Origin: Patella vulgata
Lineage: Eukaryota > Mollusca > Gastropoda > Patellidae
Assembly (NCBI RefSeq): GCF_932274485.2
Contig: NC_065887.2
Coordinates: forward strand, 42,241,201 to 42,305,200
Direction: 5' to 3'
DNA length: 64,000 bases
Positions within the stretch are counted from its first letter, which is position 1. Each line of letters begins with the position of its first letter. The notes below the pieces were generated by a model. It saw only the letters and a program-made list of their open reading frames with translations. It did not search any database and was not told where the DNA came from. This document shows, piece after piece, positions 12,800-24,165 of this stretch. The translations under genes and the position numbers were made by a program.

Positions 12800-13053
12800 T
12801 ATCCATTATGACTGGTGTAAATGTATAGGACCACCATGCGTTATGGCTGGTGTAAATGTATATGACCATCTTGCATTATGACTGGTGTAAATGTATATGA
12901 CCACCATCCGTTATAACTGGTATAAATGTATAGTACCACCATGCGTTATGGCTGGTGTAAATGTATATGACAATTATGCATTATGACTGGTGTAAATGTA
13001 TATGACCACCATCCGTTATAACTGGTATAAATGTATAGGACCACCATGCGTTA
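12800..13053. repeat. 35 bp minisatellite, seven units
   Basis: Unit TTATGACTGGTGTAAATGTA plus TAGGACCACCATGCG. Confidence 0.95.
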
Positions 13054-15564
13054 TAAATAAAGTTGATTCAGATTATTCTAGTTGATATGTGTTAGTTGTC
13101 TCAGGTGAGATGATTGTTTGTAATTAAGGTAAAGCAGGTAGGTCAGGTGAGAATAGTTGAGTTATAAACACATGTGTGATACGAAGAGAGAGTAATATGG
13201 TAATATATGGAAACAGGTGTAATTCCCACTGGGATTTCTAAATAAGCCAACCCTACTTTAATCTTATCCTCCTGATGGCATTAATTCTAAACAGATGATT
13301 TCAAATCAGAAAGTAAAACAAGCTACATTGTCATAAATAAATATACCGGTAGTATCAATTAATACAAAAAAAATATATCTTGTAAAAAATAAAAAGGAAG
13401 AGCCATGACGTACGCAGGTGTCTTTAGCAAATTGAGATGATCAAAGAACTTGCTAAAAGTTCAATGGTTTTGCCAGTGCATAATTGAACAATCTTTGGAA
13501 TGAAATCGCATTGCATAGATGACATGTGGTCCACATGGCAGAATTCTACAAAATTTATACCAATAACAACAAAATCTGCCAAACAACCAAAAGAGTTGAT
13601 GATTATAAATGATAAATCACTTGACATGACTTTAAGGAAATGTGGCAGATGTTTTACAACTAATAACTTCCAATGATACCTCATATGTCTCAGTTTATAA
13701 GTGTTGACGATATTAGTTTAGAGCATACAGCATGTACAGCATGAAATCTGACGGAATGGTTAACTTGTCAGTCTGAAAAATCTGTCATGTATGTTTGGAA
13801 TGTTGCCTTATCATTATCTAATAAATACCATGTTCTAAAAACGGGGCTAAATATGTCTGCTTCAGGTTTTAAAATATGATAACACATTAAGAACATGACA
13901 AATTTTAGCATATTTTCACTAGTGCCCCCTGGTGTTATGTCCTTAGTAACCAATGATAGAAATCAGGTTTTGGTTAATTTTTAGAATTCTATATTCAACA
14001 CAGCAGGAAGACACACAACAAACAGACAGCTTCTAGAAGATACCACATGACAACAGCCCTTTAATAAGTGGTATTATATGTTTCAAGAAAGAGCTAGCAT
14101 ACTCTGCCTACATGACACCCATCATTATGTATAACTTAGTGGAGTAATGGGTTTTGTAAGAAGTGATATCAGATGTTAAATATAGAAAGAGTAAGCTATC
14201 CTGTCCTGTACACAATACTGGTCACTAATTTAATAATTAGTCCAGATAATCCAGACTAATATTACAGATGCTGGAAAACAAGATTTTAAAATCCAGAAGA
14301 GTTTCTGACCATTCTTTTTTTTTAGCTGAAGGGTTTAAAACATTTTACAACAACAATAATGATTTAATAATACTGTATCCAAGATGGATGTAAAACTGTT
14401 AAGTACCAGTGCATGTGATATTCGTATTTCCTGTTAAAAGTTGCCAGAGAATAGATTTATATCCAGTTATCATAGTTTAAACATGATATGAGAGGTCGGA
14501 GGTTAGAACTGTGAGAGGTCAGAGGTTAGAACTGTTAGATCATGTTTATCACTGTATTATCAGGGGTGTGTGTTGAGTGGAGTTAAACCCAGTATCTCTC
14601 TCTCTCTCTGTATTATCTGGGAAGCTAGTGCTACTATAGATTAAACAATATTATACACAAACATTAGATGATAGCTAACTACCAAGAACATTAGATGATA
14701 GCTAACTACAAAGAATATTACAAATATTGAACATCTAGGATATTTAATACTGGGGCAAATCTTTTTGGACACCACCCCCCCCCCCAACCCCTTCCCCACA
14801 CACACCCCTTGAACTTCCCCTACCATAAACGTAGGCCAACAAAATCTAGTGCAAAATGCTTTTTTGCCTTTTCCATAATTTGGTTTGCCCATGCCATATG
14901 AACACAGTGTTGGATCTGTCCAGTGGGACATGCATGTAGTATTAGGCCCATACAATATGAATTAGGCCCATACCATATGAACACAGTGTTGGGTCTGTTC
15001 AGTGGGACATAGTATTTTGAGTGGAAGTGTTTAATCTCATGTTAAATATTTTGACCATGTTAAAGTGAGTAATACAATATGGTGTCTAGTACTTCCTGTA
15101 AAATATGACATACAGGAAGTGATCAAATACTGACAGATATATTTACAATAAGTAGGCCTGTTCTACAGTTAACATCTAATATGATCAGTGACTTCAATAG
15201 TTCTTACAAGATCATACATCAAAATAGATCATTGAATATCATGACAAACAGATCTGGAATCCTTGTAGCAATGTTCGTGATACATGTAACTAGAATTGTT
15301 GTCAAATAATCCTGTACAGTTTGTGAAAAGGGCCACACTGTGATCCTGTACCCATGGGGATCCTGTACATTTTGTAAAAAGGGCCACACAGTGATCCTGT
15401 ACATTTAATGAAATGAGACCTCTAATCCACCGTATCAGAATAAACCAACCTAGGGATTTAACGTCTCATTAACACAATACCTTATTTTGAGACTAACATA
15501 AAACAAAATGTGCAACACAATACTTTGGTGATTTTCAGACTAACAGTAACAGACAAGTTTTGTT

Positions 15565-15740
15565 CTGTGACATTTGCTAGGAAGGACAATTTTGCCTCGA
15601 CCACAGTATTCCCACCTACTATTCATTGAATTACAACTGTCTAGGGTTCCTTCACTTGCACACCAATGTGTCCAATGGTGATTTTTTTTTATCGTTTCAT
15701 CCGAATGCCTAGGGCAACACTTTCCTTGTCAGCCCTGCAT

Positions 15741-15745
<5 letters not shown>
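15565..15745 (-). mobile_element. SINE-A partial copy, old
   Basis: AATTACAACTGTCTAGGGTT and CACACCAATGTGTCCA match the SINE-A body; strongly diverged. A SINE-B copy follows directly. Confidence 0.6.
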
Positions 15746-15781
<36 letters not shown>

Positions 15782-16005
15782 TCTAACGTCCATTTGACTA
15801 GACCATTTTGGGACCAACATGGTTCAATTATTAATTTCAATAATTTACTTGCGTGTAGGGGTTTTTAAATAAGCAGTGGGAGGAAAGCAGGGTACCAGGA
15901 GAAAACCAACAAGGTGAGACAGGCCACCCTACTCCTTGTCATGTCCAAGCGGGGAATCAAAACCATGCCACTCGTTAACCATTCGGCCATCCAAACCCCC
16001 AGCCC
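15746..16005 (-). mobile_element. SINE-B, near full length
   Basis: Long (GA)n tail at 15747-15778, then GGTCTAACGTCCATTTGACT and GAGAAAACCAACAAGGTGAG to CATTCGGCCATCCA. Confidence 0.85.
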
Positions 16006-16989
16006 CGCATGAGCACCATGTACCCCTGAGACTTTATCACTGGACTACAGCCCCTCCCCCCCAACCACCAATGATAAATCTGTATTTAATTAATTCACCG
16101 GTCCCAGGACAATCTAGTTGACAATCACTTGCCTTAACTCACAACTATCACGCAACTCTCAGTCAACAAGATTCCTCAAAAGGATCCAAGAAAAACATTG
16201 ATAAGGCGTCCAATAACTTTCATTTCATTAACTCAAATAAACACGTTGATGTTGTCTGCAGTATATAAAGAATTTGTCATGTAACAGAGAACGTTGCAAC
16301 TTTATATAAAAACTAGTAAACTAATCCACTCAAGTAAATTACTGTTACGACTGTTTCTCTCAAACACAGACAATCTTATTGACATGGGAATTACATACAT
16401 ACACACGGCACACAGATTTCTATCATAAATATTCCTTCTAAATAAATCAACGCCCAAAACATGTAAAACTTGATAGGAGAAGTTTAAATGAAGGTTCACT
16501 GGTAGCTATACATGTGTCAAGTGGTAAAGGTCCACTTTTTTTATTAACATAAAACCAGTTTTTATACTGGCTACAAGTTTCTGAGTTGTTTAAAATAACT
16601 AACAATTTTGTACTCATCCTGATATTTAGGGTTAACTGTAAACCCTTTAGTCAAAAAAAATATTAGAGAAGAGTTATATATTTGATACTGATATATCCGA
16701 AACTAATGGTCCCTAGACTGTCTCAAACCATCATGAGTTCTGTGGATTCAGGAGTTTTAATGATCACTAGTTTCAGGTGGTCCAAAAGCTAAAGGGTTAA
16801 TTGTAGTACTTACATGTAAACTACTTTTTTTTTTAAATTTAATACAAGGGATTAATTGTGAAGATTCTTTACATATACTATTCTTAAAGTCTATCAAGGT
16901 CATTCTTTCAATATACTACACTTAAAGGCATTATTTCAACATACTACACTTTAAGGTCATTCTTGGTTTTTCATCCCATCCGCATGACA

Positions 16990-17128
16990 ACAAGGCAGTT
17001 GGAATTCGATATAAGTGTAGGTCATAGTGCCGCTGCCCGGGCAAAATTTCCCTCATAGCACACTGTATGGCGTATTAGCCCAGTCGAGGCAGAAGGGTAG
17101 GATGTTAAACCCCATTTCATTTTATTTC
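16990..17128 (+). mobile_element. SINE-A 3' half
   Basis: GGCAGTTGGAATTCGATATA through TGTTAAACCCCATTTCATTT; 5'-truncated. Confidence 0.85.
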
Positions 17129-17142
17129 ATTTAAGGTCATTC

Positions 17143-17392
17143 TCAGGGGGGTTGGGGGCCGATTGGTTTAATGCGTTTGCAGTTTGATAGTTAGGTCTAT
17201 TATTGCATGGTTTCCGTTCCCCGCTTGTATGTGACAAGGAGTAGGGTTTTCTCCGGGTCCTATAGTTTCTTCCCACTGCTAAAGACCCCTATGCGCAAGC
17301 AAATTATTGAAATAAAATTGAATCATATTTTAGATCCAAAATCACCTAGTTTGTGTTTAGTGGACATTAAACCTCATTTTCCTATTTTTTAG
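17143..17392 (+). mobile_element. SINE-B copy
   Basis: Degenerate tRNA-like head, then GGGTTTTCTCCGGGTCCTAT, TTATTGAAATAAAATTGAA and GTGGACATTAAACCTCATTT. Confidence 0.8.
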
Positions 17393-18089
17393 CCATACAT
17401 ATCGATCTGGTATATAAGTATCTACAGGATATAATTTTCTTCTCTTCATCTCATGAATCAATCTGATTTAAAGAAGAATAGTTCATCATTTTCTCTTGCT
17501 AGTCCTACATGTTCATTAATCACAGTTTCTAGAGAATACATCTCAAATATAACCAAGACCAGCAACAACATTTCTGTATAAAAACTAAATTATGGATGCA
17601 TTTTTATACTCAAAATTCAAAGATATTTACAATTCCACCCAGACTTCTTACTCAATTAACGGAGATATACCAGATATATCCCATCCATCCTTCTTACTGA
17701 ATTAAATGGTTACATGATTTTACATCCCATATATATTCCACCAACAATTCTTACTCAATTAAAGGGGAAAACCCCCAATATATTCCACCCACAATTCTTG
17801 CTCAATTAAAGGGGAAATCGCAGATATATCTTATTCAAAATTTTCACACAAGGTAAATAGACTATTTTGTCACATTTGCCATTTGATTACTGCATAGTTC
17901 AACAACTTTTATTTACAGTATCTTGTGAAATCGGGGACATTGTCTGTGTGATTTGATAACTTGTTTAAATAGTGTCTTTTTATAGTGTGGTGTAGCACTC
18001 TTAAAATCCATCCATAGTTTAAGGAGTCTTATCTCCTCCCACACACGAAACTTTGACTTGAAAACAATGATTGTTTTGTTTTAGGGAGG

Positions 18090-18215
18090 AAAGAGAGAGA
18101 AAAATGGGGTTTAAACATCCACTCAACACAAAGCAAGACATTTCAGCACTAATTATAGTATATTTTTATTTCAATAATTTGCGTGTGAATGTAAGGGGTT
18201 TTAACAATGGAAGAA
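18090..18215 (-). mobile_element. SINE-B 3' fragment
   Basis: GAGAGAAAAATGGGGTTTAA and ATCCACTCAACACAAAGC, followed by a diverged body. Confidence 0.65.
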
Positions 18216-18799
18216 AACCCCACTCAATGTCACCTTTTAAGAGAAAAATCATGTTTCTATTATATAATCTGTTTGTGTTTATAGTTAGTTGACATTTGAT
18301 AAAAGGTACAAGGGGAAATATGAAGCCCAAAGCTTTAATTAATCAAGGAGTCTTTCTTAATACTTATTCGACTCTAATCTAATAACTCAACCAATGACTT
18401 CAATTCTACTTCATTGTCTTTTTAAATCTTTTTTGTAATTTTTCAAGGAGTTTATTTTTGTTGAAGTACAAAAGGGAGTAATATGTTTATGAAATATTGG
18501 GTGAGCTCGTTGAATTGTGATATCGTATATGTATACGACCGACCGCGCCTAAAGTCCATCAAATGAGACTGCCATGTTTTTTATGTTACACCCTACAATA
18601 CCAGACCAATCACCGCCATATGTAGCAAGAGGAAGGATATGTCTGCTTTATCAGATATTGTTTTGTTTCATAGACCCTTAAATGTATGTTACAACATACA
18701 TCCATCAGTAGTCACTACCCATAGAAAATACAGGAAAACTGCAGGAGAAACCACAGATAAAACAAACAATACATGAACAGATGAACTTTCCATATGAAG

Positions 18800-18915
18800 A
18801 TAAATGAAATGGGCTTTAATGTCTTAACTTCCCTAATGATACAAGACAATAGTAGAAACAGTACGAACAAGTTACACGTGAAATGAAATGGGGTTTAACA
18901 TCCTACTTTTCTGCA
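18800..18915 (-). mobile_element. Two SINE-A tail fragments
   Basis: AAATGAAATGGGCTTTAATG near 18803 and AAATGAAATGGGGTTTAACA near 18880, both cut short. Confidence 0.6.
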
Positions 18916-19135
18916 CCAACTTTCCAAGCAGATACAAAAACGCAGCAGAGAGAGTGCAGATCCACTTTTCTAACAAACATAGATTAAAGCTAGACAGAGG
19001 ATGGGTGGAGGTCGAGAGGAGGTTTTACAGATAGAAGGAAGAGTGGAAACATCCCTCCTCCTCCCTGGCATTTCACATGGGACCCTAAAAAAAATACACA
19101 TGTTAGTCTCAAAATGACCCAAGTATTGTGTTGAC

Positions 19136-19371
19136 CTGGCCCCGAGATCACAAAGCATTCTCAGACTTAAGTTAAAAATTTACTCAAAATTGTTCCGTTT
19201 GATTTTAACTAAACTATAGCCCCACATAAAACTTTTGTTGTTTTAATGTATCAAATACATTAATAAGAAAATATGTGCAAAGTTTTGTGTTTCTGGATCA
19301 AAGATATTTCTCATAAACAGTGATTAAATTCTTAACTTAAGTCTGAGAATGCTTTGTGATCTCAGGGCCAG
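19136..19371. mobile_element. MITE with 40 bp terminal inverted repeats
   Basis: The ends 19136-19175 and 19332-19371 match inversely at 39 of 40 positions (start CTGGCCCCGAGATCACAAAG). Total 236 bp, non-coding. I could not define the target duplication or the superfamily. Confidence 0.85.
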
Positions 19372-20552
19372 ACTTTATATGTTTCCATGATTAAAATAGA
19401 TATCCTCATCTCAGTTCATAGTCATTGGTCTAACAATGGTATATATACATGGTAAGACAATATATTTAAAATGCCACCTCTAGTTTATTATAAGTCTTCA
19501 GGATACGACTATGGTAAAGTAAAACTGGCCTGTTTTCTATAGTCTGAAGAAAATATATTATAAGTGGCAAGTGAAACAGGAAATGTATTTGTACTGAAAG
19601 CTAACAGACTGGAGATTCAAGTATTTCTACAAATAACACTGTGGTTTTATATTTTTATCATGAATCTGGGTTTCTCATTTTGTTCTTTGTTCTAATACTG
19701 ACTCGATATAAGACGCAACAAGTTCACATATTGCCCATATTCCTGAAGCAATGGCCCACAAAATCCCTCTCTGGTCATGGCTAGATTGGCTTCTGATACT
19801 TGAGCTTTTGAGGGAGTGTGTCTATTCTTCCCGTCAATCAAACCTATCCCAAGTACAGCATCATGACAGCCCTTCGTTTAATCTAGGGTCTTCCCTAAAA
19901 CTTTGGACAGTGATTTAAGGTATTAAAAACAGTGAAAGTATTGTTTGTCTTTAAACAGTATGGTTTACATTGCATCCGTTTTGATAGGCTTGTTTGTCAC
20001 GCAATTAGTTTTTCTGCAATATTCTGCTATGCACTGGTTAGTTGAGCATGATAAAATCGTGAGCCATGACGTAACATTATGTAAACATATTTGGTCCAAT
20101 TGTGAGCTCTGTTTAAAGCGTAATGATATTGTTACGCAGATAGCTATTGGTTGTTAATCAGATTAGTGACCAGTCATAATTTGGAACAGAAATTTGCTTC
20201 TATTAAAACAGTGTTAAGTTGGATTAGGTCTAATCAAACGAAACACTGTGAGGAGGATGCATATTGCCATAATGAAACAGATTTCAAATTTCAAAACATT
20301 TTCAATCTTATAAATAGAGTCTTCCATATCTTTAGGGTAATTTGAAATCTCCTATGTCAAATACATCAGTGCTTTATTTATCTGTTTATTCACAAGATTT
20401 TCTTAACGTCCAGTGTTTATGGAAGGGGCTACGTGATGGGGATGCAATGATAGTCTTTGCGTCATGGATCTATAATATTTGTGCCCTCCTTTAGCGAATC
20501 CATGACGCCTGTACTCCTGAAATTGAATAAAAGAAAGATGGTTCCCACTTAC

Positions 20553-20659
20553 CACAATGACACCATTTTCTCCTGAACTTTGTACGGTGGCGCCGAACCA
20601 CTGATCTGATTTATCTTCTATATCTACGTATTTACTCCCATCCCATCGTATATTATTAC
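20553..20659 (-). CDS. Integrin alpha subunit, exon 3 (propeller)
   Basis: The exon is 107 bp: two bases completing Gly, then 35 codons ending on a codon boundary. The acceptor is AATTATAG at 20660-20667 and the donor is GTG/GTAAGT at 20552. It reads NNIRWDGSKYVDIEDKSDQW then FGATVQSSGENGVIV. The DQWFGATVxSSGxxG..V segment is highly characteristic of integrin alpha chains (compare QWLGVTV in vertebrate alpha-V/alpha-5 and QWFGATV in insect PS2). It joins exon 2 (Gly split) and exon 4 (ACAPRY) in frame. The acceptor lacks a clear pyrimidine tract: a 19 bp AT-rich minisatellite runs right up to it. Confidence 0.9.
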
Positions 20660-20970
20660 CTATAATTATACAAAATACTTATCATTATACAAAATACTTA
20701 TCATTATACAAAATACTTATCATTATACAAAACATCTATACATGTACTACTATAATTATACGAAATACTTATCACTATACGAAATACTTATCATTATACA
20801 AAATACTTATCATAAAATACCTATGATACTATAATTATACAAAATATGTATCATTATACAAAATACCTATCATTATACAAAATACCTATCATTATACAAA
20901 ATACTTATCATTATACAAAATACCTATAATTATTCAAATATCTAAATGTATAATTATACAAAATACCTAA
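20651..20970 (-). repeat. 19 bp minisatellite abutting the exon 3 splice acceptor
   Basis: About 15 diverged units of ATTATACAAAATACTTATC (plus strand). On the minus strand the final unit GTATAATTATAG ends in the genuine acceptor AG/GT of exon 3. About four other units also carry an AG/GT-like junction (plus strand ACCTAT). The array occupies the place where a branch point and pyrimidine tract would be expected. Confidence 0.85.
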
Positions 20971-21202
20971 ACTTGATGATCGTTTGCATTTTTTAAACAA
21001 TATCTAATTTGTCAAGTTTTAGTCCACCATATTGTACACATAAAGCAGTGCCAACAGCTGCACTGGGCCCCAAGATTTTGGGCACCACCAAAATAATATC
21101 TTCAAAAACATTAAAATTAACGGTCAAGTAGGAGGTTTATAATTTTTGGAACAAGGGTCAGATCCCCTGGTAATTCAACACTCAGCACCGGACTCTTCTA
21201 TA

Positions 21203-21512
21203 GCCAACCCTCGCTAGCCTGGAGGTCGGGTGTTCAATCCCTGCATTGGCCGAGAAAGTTCAGTGATGCAGGACGGAGGACCTGACAAGGACAGCTGTCT
21301 AGTCGTTTGGATGGGACGAAAAAACCAAGGTCCCATATACATATTGGTGTGCACGTAAAAGATCCCTTGGCAGTTGGAATTCGATATAAGAGTAGGCCGT
21401 AGTGTCGATGCCCGGGCAAAATTTCCCTCATAGCACACTGTATGGTGTATGCCAGTCTTCATTAGCCCAGTTTAGGAGCAGAACAGTAGGACGTTAAACC
21501 CCATTTCATTTA
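21203..21512 (+). mobile_element. SINE-A copy, A-box end missing
   Basis: GCTAGCCTGGAGGTCGGGTG (B-box side) through GTTAAACCCCATTTCATTT. Confidence 0.85.
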
Positions 21513-21554
21513 TCATTCTATAGCCAACCCTAAATTCAATGGAGTCTGGCAACC

Positions 21555-21635
21555 TAGTTACTCTAGTAACGTAATAATGTATCGGCTCTCCTTGCTATTC
21601 AGAGCCGATACATTATTACGTTACTAGAGTAACTA
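21555..21635. mobile_element. Perfect 34 bp hairpin with 9 bp flanking duplication (mini-MITE)
   Basis: Arms 21556-21589 and 21601-21634 are perfect inverse copies around an 11 bp loop. The hairpin is flanked by CTGGCAACC at 21546-21554 and 21636-21644. A 9 bp duplication would fit a Mutator-like mover. Confidence 0.75.
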
Positions 21636-23284
21636 CTGGCAACCATGATCTACCGGTACTTTAATTCTTATTTTAAAATGTGCTGAATGTGTGCAGATTG
21701 ATTTCTGTGATTATACAGTTGTTGTTGTTTATTGTGTTACAGGAGAAAGTACGTTTAATCTTGTATAATTACCCGCTAGAAGCTGCCGGGATCATCCTAC
21801 TACTAATAACGGTAAGCTCACGATGCTGTCAAAGGTGATCAGAGATGACCTTGAACTTGACAAATGACGAAAGACAAACTTCGTCAAAAACTGTTTGTAA
21901 ATACAGGTGGTTGGATGATGTTTATAGGATTTAGTGTCACATGACTTTATATACTAAATTATAGACCTTGTGTTCCCTCCAACACGATTAATAGGTTATA
22001 TATGAGTGGAAAATATTAACAACTTTTAAATGGAGGTAGTGTCTGGATAGCTGTAGTATTGTGTCGTCTTGTTGCTGGAGGCAAGATGGTGGAAAGCTTC
22101 AGAAGTGGAACCATTTTGATCGCCAGTCTGTAACGTACCGAATTGAATTGAACCCTGTTACAGGTGTGCTGCAGTGGCTTGAACATAATCGTGTCGTGTT
22201 TGATAATTGGCCGAATAGTAGCCTATCTATATTCAGACACCGGATTAAAGGGGTGGCTGAGTGGGCTGCAACCAGGAGCTCCGAAATTAGTTCCACAAAA
22301 TGTTTGAACTATTAATAAATTTTTCATTTTTTATGTTGTATATGTTTGTGCCAAATAAACTATCTACCATAGGCCTACTGACATAAATTGCGTAAGTGTG
22401 ACGGACAATGATCGGAATATTTTGCTCTCTTGCCACTGTTGATACAAGCTAGGGCCCCTGTAATATTTTCAGCCAGGGGTCCTATACAAGCTTAATTTGA
22501 GTCCGATCATATTCAAATGACAAAGCCTTATCGCCCCAACGAACGTATCTGTATCTTGATGATTGGTTTGTAGGACTCGGCGTACGCTTCCAGCCAGGAT
22601 GATCGCAGACAAGCAACTTCCGAGACGTTTTGAGGGATTGACTAAATTTTTTATCACCTCAGATAAATAACCATTACTAGGGGATTACAGAAATGACTTA
22701 GACAAATTTATATTGTAATAACCAATTGGGGTGCTTGAAGCTCCTTACGTTTTATTTACAGAACTATCAAATAATCTCCGGCTGAGATAAAATGTTTTAC
22801 GAGGGGAAATAATTTGTGGTTTTTATCATGATAAAGATATTCTTAATACATTGACAAACAATCTAAATGCATTCAAAATATTAGGGATAGGTAAAATATA
22901 AGCCAATGCGACAAATGGTTCATTTTCCGCATAACGTTACGTAATTCGGGATTCGCATAAATGGAATTTTAATCTTTTTCTCTAGGATATTGGAGAGTCA
23001 TACATTTTTCTCTGTCATACAGTTAGAAATTTTATTTTAATCCCTTCAAGTGCCTGTGTTCCATCCGTATTCCACAACGCTGACTAAGAGGTACTTAAAA
23101 GATTAATCAGGACAGACGCCTAAATCAGTTTTATAAACTGTAAAAGTCATTTAAATGGAAATAGGCCTCTTCTCGAAGTCTCTTTGTCTCCCTATCTTTA
23201 TTTTTATCTACTAAATCTACAGAAGGCTAAAAATCACTTTAATTATATTACATTTAACAAATATGGCGACCTCTATTTTCTACT

Positions 23285-23781
23285 TTTAGAATCGAGGGAT
23301 ATTTTTTATCTCTAGAATCGAATGTTATTTATTATCTCTAGAATCGAAGGGTATTTTTTTTTATCTCTAGAATCGAAAGGTATTTCTTATCTCTAGAATC
23401 GAGGGGTATTTCTTACCTTTAGAATCGAAGGATATTTTTTATCTCTAGAATCGAATGTTATTTATTATCTCTAGAATCGAAGGGTATTTTTTTTTATCTC
23501 TAGAATCGAAAGGTATTTCTTATCTCTAGAATCGAGGGGTATTTCTTACCTTTAGAATCGAAGGGTATTTCTTACCTTTAGAATCAAAGGGTATTTCTTA
23601 CCTTTAGAATCGAAGGGTATTTTATACCTTTAGAATCAAAGGGTATTTCTTACCTTTAGAATCGAGGGGTATTTCCTACCTTTAGAATAAAAGGATATTT
23701 CTTACCTTTAGAATCAAAGGGTATTTCCTACCTTTAGAATAAAAGGGTATTTCTTACCTTTAGAATCGAAGGGTATTTCTT
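23285..23781 (-). repeat. 26 bp minisatellite overlapping the exon 2 splice donor
   Basis: About 19 units of 26-27 bp. On the minus strand each unit reads GGTAAGAAATACCC then TTCGATTCTAAA. The last unit is the 3' end of exon 2 itself (codons for EIPFDSK) with the real donor at 23757. The proximal half keeps CTAAAG/GTAAGA: six further exact copies, plus one GTATAA and two GTAGGA variants. The distal half has about eight units where the GT is AT (plus strand TATCTCTAG). A block of five units is itself duplicated with a period near 133 bp (compare 23298 onward with 23431 onward). Confidence 0.9.
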
Positions 23782-23879
23782 GGCAGTAATCTATTCGATC
23801 TGTCCTACATCTAAATACAGAACCGGCCCTGTTCACACCCGGTTGTGACGTAATACCTTTGGGGGCACCCACTAATAAC
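23758..23879 (-). CDS. Integrin alpha subunit, exon 2 (propeller blade 1)
   Basis: The exon is 122 bp: one base completing Trp, 40 codons, and one base of the next Gly. The acceptor is AATTTCAG at 23880-23887 and the donor is AAAG/GTAAGA at 23757. It reads LLVGAPKGITSQPGV, then AGSVFRC and YCQEIPFDSK. The VGAP(K) motif, the GxVFRC cysteine, the second cysteine six to ten residues on and the xxFD end are the standard blade-1 pattern of integrin alpha chains; the two cysteines form a conserved disulfide in the family. Phases match exon 1 (phase 2) and exon 3 (phase 1). The last ~22 coding bases are also the terminal unit of a 26 bp minisatellite that fills the adjacent intron, so the functional donor is one of many similar copies. 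Confidence 0.9.
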
Positions 23880-23961
23880 CTGAAATTATAATTAATAAAA
23901 TGCTGTACACAATATAAACAACCAACAGACTATAGATCCTTAAAATATAAACAACAAGAAT

Positions 23962-24165
23962 AAATGAAATGGTGTTTGACGTCCTACTTTTCTGCACTGA
24001 CCGGGCTAATATTGAAGACGGGTATACGCCATACGGTGTACTATGGGGAAAATTTTGCACGTACAGTAATTGAATTCTACCTGTCAACGTTTATTTTACG
24101 TGTACGCGTACATGGGCCTCAGTTTTCCGTACCATCCGAACGACTGGACACTGTTCCCTGTCAGT
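23962..24165 (-). mobile_element. SINE-A copy, 5'-truncated
   Basis: AAATGAAATGGTGTTTGACG, then CGCCATACGGTGTACTATGG through CATCCGAACGACTGGACA. It begins 75 bp from exon 2's acceptor. Confidence 0.85.

Larger units (their letters stand above)
3654..20552 (-). other. Integrin intron 3 (16.9 kb), repeat-filled
   Basis: The intron lies between exons 3 and 4. It holds many SINE copies, three or more minisatellites with 35-40 bp units, a foldback element near 12 kb and a 236 bp MITE near 19.2 kb, listed separately. A ~130 bp segment occurs twice (about 7125-7260 and 7620-7750; both contain TATGGCATC). I see nothing recognisable in 8810-9225, 9480-10010, 10120-10890, 11140-11790, 13060-14080, 14225-15560, 16010-16980, 17395-18080, 18300-18795 and 19375-20550 beyond AT-rich DNA and short simple repeats. 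Confidence 0.6.
20660..23757 (-). other. Integrin intron 2 (3.1 kb)
   Basis: The shortest complete intron. At its right (5') end is the 26 bp minisatellite copying the exon 2 donor; at its left (3') end is the 19 bp minisatellite abutting the exon 3 acceptor. Between them are a SINE-A copy (21203-21512) and a perfect 34 bp hairpin flanked by 9 bp direct repeats (21546-21644). An open frame at 22061-22315 has no recognisable family. 22320-23280 shows nothing I can name. Confidence 0.6.

Noticed and set aside
19945-20345. Two overlapping open frames, the first with a hydrophobic start
   Set aside because: No family recognised, frames disagree, no support for splicing or a promoter; too weak to call a gene.
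22061-22315. 84-codon open frame with AATAAA nearby
   Set aside because: Peptide composition is plausible but I recognise no domain; a second frame on the opposite strand is equally open.
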